NCBI GenBank assembly: GCA_023053575.1
Contig: JAKZAP010000021.1
Span: 11,532,212-11,596,211 of the forward strand
Source: Branchinecta lynchi
Lineage: Eukaryota > Arthropoda > Branchiopoda > Anostraca > Branchinectidae
Direction: 5' to 3'
Length of the DNA: 64,000 nucleotides
Of the stretch, positions 46,638-56,274 are shown one piece after another; the first letter of the stretch is position 1, and each line of letters begins with the position of its first letter. The position numbers were made by a program, and so were the translations under genes. The notes below the pieces were generated by a model. It did no database searches, was not told the DNA's origin, and saw only the letters and a program-made list of their open reading frames with translations.

Positions 46638-46916
46638 GAGCCTCGTTTTTGTTGCAATAGCGCTATCGCAGCGCTGCTGCAGCACTCCTTTGCTTTTGCA
46701 TAATATGCGTTTTTGGATTCACTTTCTTCTTGGTTGAAGCGGCAGCGCTGCAACATCTTGCAGGGAAGCACGGACTTGGTCGGGGAGCTAGTCCGTGATT
46801 CTCGAGAAGCGCTGCCGTCTTCCTCGGAAGCGCTGCAGTGCAAAAACGGATGTAGAAAGAATCAGTCCGGAATCGGCCGAGAAGTGGACCTGCAGCATGC
46901 AACAAAAACGAGGCTC
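46638..46916. mobile_element. GAGCCTCG miniature element (A copy 2)
   Basis: Counterpart of 7124-7401; inverted ends intact. Confidence 0.75.
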
Positions 46917-47825
46917 TGACGTTACAGTTATTGTAATTCATTTCTGATTATTCCTATCAGCTTGCTATAGTTTTCTTTTACTTAGCTTTTTTTTCCAAAT
47001 CGTAAAGAATGGAACAAATGCACGAACATTCACCTCCCTCAGGTTGTTAATTGCTGAGTCTCTAGCCCCTTTCCTGAACTAGCATTACTCTGTTGCGTTG
47101 TTCTAACACATCGGGATTTACCCAGACTAACTATAATGAATTATTAGTGAAAAATTAATAATGACATTCTGGTGAGTTTTAGATATCAGCCTGTAAATAC
47201 TTCAGCTTTAAAAAAAAAAAATATTTTTATAAATATTTGTTGGTAATTTGTTGTACGTCTTGCACTAGTGACCTGTTGTCACATATTAAGACGGACTGTT
47301 GATATGTGAATATGTTGAATTTTGGTTAAGTTGAAGAATAAACAATTTGTCATATTCTAGCTTGGTTGTATAATGCGTTTGTTCCACCAAATTTTGTCTA
47401 CATATGTCCGTTTTGGAAATGTTTCACTGACACGGATAAGAAAAACGCTGCAATGATTTAATTTAAGTATGCGAAGTATTTGCTTAGGCTACCACCGTGG
47501 TCCGACAGCCAGTGTGTGATTACAAGATCTGGTCTGATAGACCCGGCTGTAGCTGTTCCTATGAGAGTTGTTAATTTTCGAAATAAGTTCCGGACCCTAG
47601 ATCACACTTGAGTGACTCTTCAGAGAACGTCTGAACTGGAAATTATACATACTGGTTGAATGTTGAGTGTATTGAATCCGTTGTGTATATTCGTGTTTTT
47701 TGTTTCCCGTACCTATTTCTTTTCTTTCCTCTTTTTTTTGTCATACTCTGCCTTCTACTGCTGTACAGTTTTGGCAGGCAACAAATCTTTATCATATCTT
47801 ACCAATTATACTGAACTGAACTGAA

Positions 47826-48350
47826 TTACGAACATTTTGAACGTCTTCTTTCATTTTTATTATCTTTCTGGCTCGAAATTAGTTGCTGTTCAGGATGAGA
47901 ATCGTTGATGCCTGAAATCTTGTCTGGACCATGAACAACAACAGAGGTTCGGTTTGTGTGGAACAGAACCGAAGGTTTGAATAGCGCATTAAGAAATTCA
48001 CGTTTTGATACCAGTGTTGCCACTTTTTCTGACGGAATTCTGGCAGCTGCGGAGCTGGGTAATTTTTGCCAACTAGTAATGAGAAACCTCTCTTTATTAT
48101 CTTCATAGTTACATGGCTCAATTTTTTTCCCAATCTTGAATTTACTGGTCAGCAACCGGTCAACAAATTTTGGCTCGCTTTCGAAGAAGTAAAAACTCTG
48201 TGACAAATCGCAGAATTCTGCGACAGTGGCAACAATTTTAGATACGGACTTTAAAGCAACAAACCAGCAACAAACTGACGATGTCCAGGTTAGTTCACAT
48301 GGCACAACGAACTCCCGATAGCCTTCCATCCTAGTTAAGAATTCCCCCAA
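47826..48350 (-). CDS. Open frame of 174 codons, unrecognised
   Basis: Longest non-repeat frame in the right half. It starts MGEFLTRMEGYREFVVPCEL. The peptide mixes hydrophobic and charged stretches (SVSKIVATVAEFCDL, later PSSAAARIPSEKVATLVSKR) and ends with a basic tail. No signal peptide, known motif or splice site is evident. The same region in the left A copy is broken by a frameshift and a stop. A frame of this length is only marginally unexpected by chance in 64 kb, so it may be non-coding. Confidence 0.25.
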   Translation of the reverse strand: MGEFLTRMEGYREFVVPCELTWTSSVCCWFVALKSVSKIVATVAEFCDLSQSFYFFESEPKFVDRLLTSKFKIGKKIEPCNYEDNKERFLITSWQKLPSSAAARIPSEKVATLVSKREFLNALFKPSVLFHTNRTSVVVHGPDKISGINDSHPEQQLISSQKDNKNERRRSKCS

Positions 48351-48488
48351 GCTTTCCCAGCGGAACGATTTTCAATAACAAGGATCTGGAAACGTTCCAG
48401 TTAGGAACATTAATGTCAGCTTGTCTCCATCCAAGTCAGGCGAAAAGAGACCTGATCTTCAACCTACTTTCCTTGTGCATCAAATAAT

Positions 48489-48967
48489 AGTTGCGTTTTT
48501 GTTCGACTTTTCACTCGCCTTTTTGACGGCTTTTTACTTTATTTGCGTTTTCGTAAAATGGTCCTAAGCACTGTTTGACAATTTGCCGTTTTTGTCAAAA
48601 AGACAAAAGCCAACTTTCGCCTTTTCCCTTGGCTTTTGTAAAAAGACAAACTTGGTAGGTGACCAAGTTACGCTCTGCTTTTGGCTTTTGCTTCGCAATT
48701 CTTACCAGTTTACCCCAAAATCCAACAAAAGATGGATTTGAGTCAAAATCAATAGCAGTATTTGAAGACTATCCTGGATATTTAAGAGTACAGTTTACAA
48801 TACAAATAAAATACAAGTAAAATGGCATTTGCCAAAATTCCGTTTTCATCCAAGAAAAGGGAGAAGTCCTTAGTAGAAACGCCGACTTGCAAAGTTCAAA
48901 AAGGCCTGACAAATGCTAAAAGCTAAAGCCGAAAAGGGAAAGGCAAAAGTCGAACAAAAACGCAACT
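48489..48967. mobile_element. AGTTGCGTTTTTG miniature element (A copy 2)
   Basis: Counterpart of 8988-9467 with the same AAT flanks. Confidence 0.75.
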
Positions 48968-49328
48968 AATGAGATAGCAACCGAGGGAGAAGTGCCGTGT
49001 ATAGATGGCGCGGCGCCGTCGAGTCCTTGCATGTTAATCTACTCATGTTTAGCTTGTTTTCAGAGGTTTTCAACAAAGTGGATAATTTGTGTAATATGTT
49101 TTATATTATAACCCTAATAGCCAGCGTAGTTATTAAAAAACAATTCGATTCGTCTTTTCAATTTTTACCTGAAAGGCGAACCATTCGCCTACTGCATTGT
49201 TTAAATAGGTGTCATAAGCTGCAACGCTACAGCCTACATGATTTTTACATCTTATTACATACTTTGTTCAAACTGTAAGTAAAGATAAATATTCCTTCAG
49301 CCCAAGCTGAACTGCGAATCATATTTGA

Positions 49329-49494
49329 TAGTGCAAAACGGATACGTCAGCTGAATTTTATTAGAGCTATATTTCGGAAAACCCACAAGTTCATTTTTCC
49401 AACTTGAGCGGTTTTGAGCCTGAAGAGGACCCTTGCTCAGAAGGGCCGAAATACAGGTCTAATAAAATACAGCTGACGTAACTGTTTAGCACTA
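49329..49494. mobile_element. TA-flanked miniature element (A copy 2)
   Basis: Counterpart of 9821-9986. Confidence 0.7.
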
Positions 49495-49850
49495 TTACAT
49501 GTAAGTAAAGGTTCTCATCGGCGCGTCGAGCATCTTTAGATCAGAAAAAAGTGTTCTTAATACTACTCGAAGTGCACAAATACAATTTGACGAACATTAT
49601 GTTGTAAAAACTACTAAACAGCTGTTTTCCTCGAACTAGCAATAAGTATTCGTAGCAGAACAAAACGTGTTCTTTCGAAGAAAAGTTGTTACGTAACTTC
49701 CGACAAAGTGAACTTTTCTGCTCCTCGTGGGAACCCTGGTAAAGCTGCCCTTGCCTAGCCCCCTATAGTTCCAGTAAAAGTACGGAAAAAGGGGGTCAAC
49801 CCGGGCAAAATTGTGACACAAATGTTTTTGACAATATTCAGAATCAACAT

Positions 49851-49876
49851 ATTCAAATTCAAATTCAAATTCAAAT
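49851..49876 (+). repeat. ATTCAA microsatellite (A copy 2)
   Basis: Counterpart of 10343-10368. Confidence 0.85.
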
Positions 49877-50019
49877 ATTTTATTGACCTCCACGATCGGA
49901 GAGTATAAAGTGAAGTATACTATCCAAAATCCACCGAAATCACCCGGTGGGAAAACTTTCTAGGGCTGCTTAAAAGGGTGGCGGGGGTGAAAACGAGTGA
50001 AAAATTAAGGGAAGAAAAA

Positions 50020-50320
50020 AAATATTTGTAATATGACAGTCGAGTTAGGGGCAAGGGGACATGCTGATTCAATTTCTGAACTTTACTGTCTTATCCGACA
50101 AGTAGTTCGCGCGGCAACCTAGAAGCAAACAGTTTATTTACAACAAAAAAACTTTTAGGTCCAATTCCAAAGTCGGTTTAGGGGAAAGAAGACCTGCTGA
50201 ATCCATTTCGAAACTTTGTATTTGTCAGACAAGTAGATCAGCCGGAATCCGGTGAAATCCGGGGTTCGGTACCATACAAGAAAACAGTTTATTCTAAAAG
50301 AAAATTGTTTGGTCTAAAAG
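50020..50320 (+). repeat. Decayed GGGATCCC-type monomers across the A/right-flank boundary
   Basis: GGGGCAAGGGGACATGCTGA and CCGACAAGTAGTTCGC, then a second unit with GAAAGAAGACCTGCTGAATC and GCCGGAATCCGGTG, follow the monomer pattern of the GGGATCCC family. This shows that A-Y is the undisturbed order and that the left A copy is interrupted in mid-monomer by the inverted repeat. Confidence 0.65.
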
Positions 50321-50560
50321 CAGAGTCGGCCCAACTAAGCGATCTGATTGGCTCTGTATAAGACCAGGGTCTATTCTTCTTTTACAGCTTATTACAGCAA
50401 GCACGAGGAGAAGATGAATCTGTATACTGAAACTTTTGTATACAAATAAGTAGGATTTGGTACCGGGCCTTTTGTATCAGTGTTCTTTATATAAATGATC
50501 CCCGAAAACATGTGACTGCTATATAACAGTTATTACACCTACTTGGACAGTGCTTATTGA
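50320..50560. mobile_element. Relic related to the 43144-43688 Harbinger-like element
   Basis: AAGCGATCTGATTGGCTCTG, TTACAGCTTATTACAGC and TTACACCTACTTGGACAGTG parallel the 3' part of the element at 43550-43688. No clean ends. Confidence 0.5.
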
Positions 50561-50992
50561 GTAAATTGTGACATGGAATAAAGAACTACCAAGAAAGGGG
50601 TGATAATCTAGTTAATTAAATAATAGACGGGTGACATCATTATTGCTTGTTAGAGAAGCGCTATTGAAGGTATGACCAGGAGGAAATACACTTCGAGTAA
50701 ACTAATGAAATTGGAGGTCCCCTACACTACTAGGCAAGTAACACATGGTCCCCAGAAAAAGTGGTGCATTGGTGTGTTGCTAATGGTACTTAAAGGACCT
50801 GCCTTGCCTACAATACTAACGCAACCTACTTCCATAATCTCTTCATATATTTCTAAACCCGGAGACCCCAATTCCGTACGATACATTCTAACCCCTCTAG
50901 CAAAACCACGCTGATTTCTCACTTGCCGTGTTTTACTACCTTCGATGTGTATCACGCTACCGACGGTCGTCTCCGAGAAGTTTTTCCATCAG
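50561..50992. other. Non-repetitive stretch, no supported gene
   Basis: Open frames on both strands (50672-50914 plus, 50722-50955 minus) cover the same bases. Neither has splice sites of good quality or a recognised motif. It lies downstream of the Rab exon on the minus strand and was checked for the next Rab exon (WDTAGQE region) without success. Confidence 0.35.
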
Positions 50993-52345
50993 AACAAGAC
51001 CAAAGGTTTCGATGGGATCCTAAAAATTCAATATCTGATCCAGACAACTGGGTCTTGTCTTAGCCAGATCCAGTCTTCGCCAGACTCCTTGAACATTTTT
51101 GCAATTAAAATTCAGAAACAGATTAAAGCCAAATAGCTAATCACCTGAGAAAACCAAGTTCAGATTTAGATTCAGCATGTGTGTTTACCCCTATAAGTCA
51201 TATCTGTTTTGACGAATACTTCCTGCCACTTCTGCCAATTTCCCGGTTCCGGCCGAACTCCAGAACTACTTGTCCGGCGAAAAAAGAAAGCTCAAAGACG
51301 AAATCAGGGTATCTTCTTTCCCCAGTAATGAACATCTAATCAACTTCAAATAGAAATTTAGCTTATAACAAATTTTCCGATTCCAGCCGGATTCCGGTCG
51401 AACTATATGTCCGGGTAAAATACGATTGTCACACAGGGACTCAGCATCTCTTCTTACCCCTAAATCGCTTATCTAATCAACTAGAAATAAAACTTTGACT
51501 TCCAACAGTTTTCCGGTTTTGGCCGGATTCCGGACGAACTACATGTCCGGGTAGAAACTTGTTTTCACATAAGTGTTCAGCATGTCTTCTTGTCCTAAAT
51601 CGAACATCCAATCAACTCCAAATTAAACTTTTAATTTTGACAAACTTTCCGGTTTGGGCCGGATTCCGGTCGAAATACTTGTCCGTCGAGAAAATAGTTT
51701 TCACCATCGTCTTCAGCATGTCTCCCTACCTCTAAATCGAACATTTAATCAACTTCAAATAAAACTTTTACTTTCAACAAACTTTCCGGTTTGGGCCGGA
51801 TTCCGGGCGAAATACTTGTCCATCGAGAAAATAGTTTTCACCATCGTCTTCAGCATGTCTTCCTACCCCTAAATCGAACATCTAATCAACTTCAAATAAA
51901 ACTTTTACTTTCAACAAACTTTCCGGTTTTGGCCGGATTCCGGGCGAACTACTTGTCCGATGACAAAATGGTTTTCACCATCGTGTTCAGCATGTCTTCT
52001 TACCCCATAATCGACTATCACATTAGCTGTTTCAAAATATTTTGTTTGTCCCTTAATTTCAATCCCCTCCCCCACCCCTAAATGTAGAGCTACAAAGCCC
52101 ATCTACGAACTTGACTGGTCCGACGACCCAACGAACCTTCTCACCAAGTTTCATCAAAATATCTCATTCCCTTCGAGAGTTATCGTGCTTACAGACGGAC
52201 GGACAGACGGACGGACGGACGGACGGACGGACAGACGGACGGACAGACGGACGGACGGACGGACGGACGGACGGACGGACGGACAGACGGACAACTTTTG
52301 CGATGTCATAGGTATCCCTCCACTTACGTTTTGGGATCCCAAAAA
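50993..52345 (+). mobile_element. GGGATCCC-family element, longest copy
   Basis: Starts AACAAGACCAAAGGTTTCGA and ends ACGTTTTGGGATCCCAAAAA. About six internal monomers; those at 51640-51960 are nearly identical to each other (TTCCGGTTTGGGCCGGATTC), suggesting recent local amplification. Ends with an extended GACG microsatellite. Confidence 0.85.
52191..52294 (+). repeat. GACG/GACA microsatellite
   Basis: About 25 four-base units, mainly GACG with interspersed GACA. It sits at the same internal position as the shorter GACGGACA tract in other family members. It yields open frames on both strands that are not genes. Confidence 0.9.
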
Positions 52346-53201
52346 CCGGTTATGTAAATTTTTTCCTTGTTTTCTCTGTAAGTCAACGGGTCTCGGAAAA
52401 GGCTTAAAACAGTTAAAACCGTGGGTTATATTGTTGAAAGCACAGCCTAGTTTTAAAGTATTCAAATATTATAAAATACTGTAAGTTGAGTAAATAGTGC
52501 AAGGGGTCCTTTAAAGCAGTATGACGAAGGTCAATCACGGCCAGCTCTTAGGACAGGTGATCGAAAAGAGAAAAAAAAACATTACAATTATCAAGTTTCC
52601 ATGACGCTAATTATCCGTTCATTGGAACTCACAAATTACCCAGTGCCTTGATCCCACTACTAATTATCCTTACCGTGAATCCTATTCCGACAGTCGCTGT
52701 GAACTTTTGGGTATGAAACTGTCCTGTATCGAACTGATAGACGAGTGAAGTTTTTCCCACGCCACTGTCTCCGACTAGGATCGTCTGGAAAAAAAAAGAA
52801 GTTGTCGGCAGGGGGACCAAGTAAACATGGAACTTTTCTACTGGATACCAACTTTTGATGTCGACAAAGGGGACACAGCACAAATGGAACTTTTCTACTG
52901 GCATCCGAACTTTTTAGTACGTGGCTATGCAAATGGTTTGGTTTTCCCCGGAAGGATGAATTTTCTAATGCGGGTCCAGCAGGTTTTTGGACAAATATTC
53001 CTTCAGCCCAAGCTGACTGCGAATCATATTTGATACGTCAGCTGAATGCTGGAGAATGGAAAATTCTTGGTTTTCGCGCGTGGGGTTTTTTGTGGCGGAC
53101 GATTCTCTTCCTTCACTAGTGTAAACCCGCGCAGATCAAAAAGAAAAGTTGTATTTTATTTTTCAGCGATTATGTGTAAGTGTTTCCAGACTCAATAGTT
53201 C
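52346..53201 (-). other. Intron sequence around the Rab P-loop exon
   Basis: Apart from the exon, no feature is clear. The stretch 52993-53047 matches the left part of the TA-flanked miniature element of segment A (ATTCCTTCAGCCCAAGCTGA). Confidence 0.4.
52674..52784 (-). CDS. Rab26: Rab GTPase exon with P-loop (probably Rab26-type)
   Basis: Bounded by acceptor TTTTTTTTTCCAG and donor ACG|GTAAGG on the minus strand. Exactly 37 codons, phase 0 on both sides. It encodes the N-terminal GTP-binding part of a Rab: the G1/P-loop GDSGVGKT at residues 5-12 and the switch I segment ATVGIGFT at the end. Rabs are membrane-traffic switches that bind GTP through the P-loop Lys-Thr and a switch I Thr. The switch motif has Gly where most Rabs have Asp (usual TVGIDF). 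My recollection is that invertebrate Rab26 proteins share this, hence the tentative symbol; Rab family is near certain, subtype is not. It joins seamlessly to the exon at 56007-56168. The next exons (WDTAGQE, NKxD) were not found. Confidence 0.85.
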
Positions 53202-53590
53202 CGTTTTTGTAGATACCATGGTATCTGTTACCACCGTAACTGGGATCTGCAATTTGTCGTTTTTGCAGTTACCGTGGTATCTGATACTACGGTTGCTCCG
53301 CAAAAATTACAATTGCCGCAATTGTGCTTTTCGAAGTCATCACAAAAGAGAAACTGATATTCAGTCACATCACTAAGTGCCAAACTTCTTTCCCACCAAT
53401 CTGACAAAATCCTAGGCTCTATTGTTGGTGATGATGAAAGTGAGATGACTTTTACAGATACCACGATCAGTTACCGCGGTCGGACCGTGGTATACGAACA
53501 TCAGATACCACGATAACTGACCAGATCCCACGATAACCGCAAACACGCGTTTTCACCGTGGTATCAGATCCCATGGTGTCTGTAAAAACG
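53202..53590. mobile_element. Foldback element built from ATACCATGGTATC words
   Basis: Ends CGTTTTTGTAGATACCATGG and, inverted, CCATGGTGTCTGTAAAAACG. The interior repeats AGATACCACGRTAACTG words in both orientations. It lies in the Rab intron. No target duplication was established. Confidence 0.65.
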
Positions 53591-54015
53591 CAACTAATGT
53601 AATTGGTTGAGGTTCGCTTTATACGTTTGTATTCTACATCAAAGATCCGCTTTGATTGCTTACGCCACCATATTAGTTCTATCACCTAGGCAAACATAGC
53701 AATCGCACAGTTTTAGCATCAGATTTTCCCACGAGTACACTAACTACGAAAAGCCTAGACGCCACAATTCAACAATTGGTTCAAAGAAAATTATGTAATC
53801 AGACAGAATCTGCCACCTCACTCCCCAACAAATCCCTAAACCAACTTATTCGACCACACACTCTAACCGAGGGGTTGCCCACTCTCGATTTTTAGTTCAC
53901 ATGAGAGGTCACCTGCAGTGCACCCTTTCCCGGCACCGATCGAAATCACCAGTACCGAACATAAGTTAGAAGATTCATCTTTTGAAACGCTTCAAAAATG
54001 CTTAATTTGTTTTTT

Positions 54016-54167
54016 GTAACACGTGGCAACCGGTGCCGGCTGGTGTCAGCCTGTCCGGGCATCAGGGCACCGGGCACTTGCTGTACACTCAAGTCGAGAT
54101 TAAACCCCCTGAGTGTACAGCAAGTGCCTAGACAGCACACTGCTGGCACCAGTTGTCACGTGTTAAG
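54016..54167. mobile_element. Foldback element with an 18-bp perfect core stem
   Basis: GCACTTGCTGTACACTCA (54074-54091) pairs with its exact complement (54110-54127) around an 18-base loop. Imperfect pairing continues outward through AACACGTGGCAACCGGTGCC and GGCACCAGTTGTCACGTGTT to the ends. About 150 bp, in the Rab intron. Confidence 0.8.
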
Positions 54168-54763
54168 GGTGTACAGCAGGTGCCGGGGAGTGGCTAGCCC
54201 CTCGACTCCAACATCCTTAAACTATTTCCAGCGTCAAGTACAGCACGTCGGCTCCACTCGTTCGCGCCCCTAATCATCAGTTACATTAACAATCAGTAGC
54301 CCGTTTATTATTTGTATTATTTTGTATTATAGTTTATTATTACTTATTGTTTCTTATTTGCCCTTCAGGTTCAGTATTCCTATTCTGGAATTTGTGTGTA
54401 AGTTTGTTTGTTTTTTGTTGCCTGTCATTTAACTTTACTATTGTGGCTACTACAAACTTGCTTGTAAGACCCTGTTAAAATGCAGAATAGTTAACCTCTC
54501 CTCAGTCCCCACACCTCGAATACTGAGGAACTTCAAAAATGAATAAGGTTGTGCTAGAAAATAAAAACAGCTCGTTAGCATTGGACCTAAGCTGGGGTTT
54601 ATCGGCTCGGCCAAATCTGAGTTATCTCCTTTGTCAAATAAAAAGTATTGTAAAGTTAGTCTCCGAGTATTTTGAGAGGTATTTTGCCCTATGTTTGGTG
54701 CAAGGAGCAATTGACGAGAACATTTCACATTTTATGTGTGAATGTGGCGAGTTGGAGGACTAA
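54168..54763. other. Intron sequence, no supported feature
   Basis: Overlapping frames 54450-54728 and 54539-54763 on opposite strands show no splice sites or motifs. Confidence 0.4.
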
Positions 54764-54977
54764 TGGTCCATTTACACACTGCGTAAAATCCGAGCGTATT
54801 TTACGCACGTTTTGAGCTTGAAAACATTTCTAGCAATACGGACGTACTTGAGAAATCGGTCCATTTTGTATCTAAATACGTCAGTATTGCTAGAAATCTT
54901 TTCAAGCTCAAAACGTGCGTAAAATACGCTCGGATTTCAAAATACGGTCGGATTTTACGCAGTGTGTAAACCCACCA
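54764..54977. mobile_element. TGGTCCATTTACACACTGCG foldback element, copy 1
   Basis: 214 bp, almost entirely inverted repeat: about 90 bp on each side with GCGTAAAATCCGAGCGTATT and TTTTGAGCTTGAAAA. The right half has a 25-bp internal duplication. TAA flanks both ends (54761-54763 and 54978-54980), a 3-bp duplication of PIF/Harbinger type. Confidence 0.88.
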
Positions 54978-55340
54978 TAAGGGAGGAAATGGCTGAGAGG
55001 AGTGTTTTAGGGGAGGAAGGGTTAACAAACCTGGTTGGAGATAATTGCTTTGAAGTAACGAGAAATTGGGCGATATTCGTCCGGTTAGCAGCGAAGCATC
55101 GGGAGGATCTAATGTAAGTGGTATTGAGCTATATTTAGATTTTCGTTTAGTTGATTATTCTTTTATACACAATTTGATTGGCTTTTTGCAATAAATATCC
55201 ATCTATCTATCTACTGCTCTGGTGACCACGAGGTAGAGAGTAAGCCAAAGAGTGCAGGTTAAAACAACCAGCTGGGAAATAATGCTGGTCGACACTGCTC
55301 TAGAGAGTTCGGATGTGGGGTTCTTAATAGTAACACTATG

Positions 55341-55808
55341 AGCGCGTTCCACCCTCCTAACAATAGTAACTAATAGTTACTATTTCCGTTCCTCCTACGC
55401 TGAGCGTTCCAGCGTTCTGGAAATAGTAACTACTTGCTTGCCATGCTGGGGAGCGTAGTAATGGTCCATTTATATACTGCGTAAAATCCGAGCGTATTTT
55501 ACGCACGTTTTGAGCTTGAAAAGGTTTCTAGCAATACGGACGTATTTAGATACAAAATGGACCGATTTCTCAAATATTTCCGTATTGCTAGAAATATTTT
55601 CAAGCTCGAAGCGTGCTTAAAATACGCTCGGATTTTACGCAGTGTGTAAACCCACCATAAGCGTGGTAACTACGGATCACTGTAACGTGACTGGCTGGAT
55701 TACCCCGTGGAGTGAGACATTGGAGAAAATAGAAAATACGTTCCAGCCTTGAAGCCAAAATTCGTGACATCATGCGTAGTAACTACGGTAAGTAGGGTGG
55801 AACACTTG
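55341..55808. mobile_element. GTGTTCCACCC foldback element, Rab-intron copy (interrupted)
   Basis: Ends AGCGCGTTCCACCCTCCTAA and GGTAAGTAGGGTGGAACACT. The interior matches 19425-19740. A younger element is inserted within it at 55462-55657. CTATGA occurs near both outer ends and might be a target duplication. Confidence 0.75.
55462..55657. mobile_element. TGGTCCATTTACACACTGCG foldback element, copy 2 (nested)
   Basis: 196 bp, same ends as copy 1. TAA at 55459-55461 and 55658-55660. It splits the surrounding GTGTTCCACCC element, so it is the younger insertion. Confidence 0.9.
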
Positions 55809-56006
55809 CTATGACGGTTCATTCCTCAAAAGAACCGGTGATCGATAAAGTTTGGTGACGACAGTACTCAAATCTTTTCGGCTTCTATTTTTTTCCTTTT
55901 CGCGCCGCTCGGTGAATTCCTTTTGCTGCAAAAAGCGTAAGTGTTCTGGATAAATCAGTCAAGCTAAATGCCCTACACGCAACACAGGAACGCAGCGAGC
56001 ACTTAC

Positions 56007-56168
56007 TTTATGCTGTACTTGCTCCTCGATCTTAAACTTCTCATTCACTCCGTATTCAAGATATTCCTTGTAAGATTCCAACCCTCCATTCCAGCTATCT
56101 CGGTCAGTCCGAACCCGCAATCCCCTATCCAGTGGAAGGTTCCAGTGGTCCGTCGAAGGCCAGGATAC
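56007..56168 (-). CDS. Internal exon of the Rab gene, N-terminal extension
   Basis: Acceptor TTGGTTTCTGTTGTAG and donor AAA|GTAAGT on the minus strand enclose exactly 54 codons, phase 0 at both ends. The peptide begins VSWPSTDHWNLPLDRGLRV, is rich in charged and aromatic residues and ends EEQVQHK. The next exon begins TILVGDSGVGKT, so the join gives QHK-TILVGD. This matches the usual beta-1 strand to P-loop layout of Rab proteins, in which a Lys or similar residue precedes the strand. It would therefore be the variable N-terminal region just before the GTPase fold. Minus strand, 3.2 kb upstream of the P-loop exon. Fit of phase and sequence makes the link likely; transcript evidence is absent. 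Confidence 0.75.
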
Positions 56169-56274
56169 CTACAACAGAAACCAATAAAGCACGTCCGCTT
56201 ATTAGCATACGAAATTGTCATCGGTGCCGACACGTGTGAGTGTCCAGGCTTCACCTTCTAAACTTCCAGATATA

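Larger units (their letters stand above)
44627..50061 (+). repeat. Segment A, right copy of the large direct repeat
   Basis: Direct-orientation copy of 5943-10552. It follows immediately after the outer terminus of the right arm and continues without interruption into the right flank at ATGCTGATTC. Longer than the left copy, chiefly through the foldback array at 45477-46527. Confidence 0.92.

Noticed and set aside
50672..50955. Next exon of the Rab gene
   Set aside because: Neither strand encodes the WDTAGQE region and splice signals are poor.
52111..52484. Open frames of Asp-Gly-Arg-Thr or Pro-Ser-Val-Arg repeats
   Set aside because: Translations of the GACG microsatellite.
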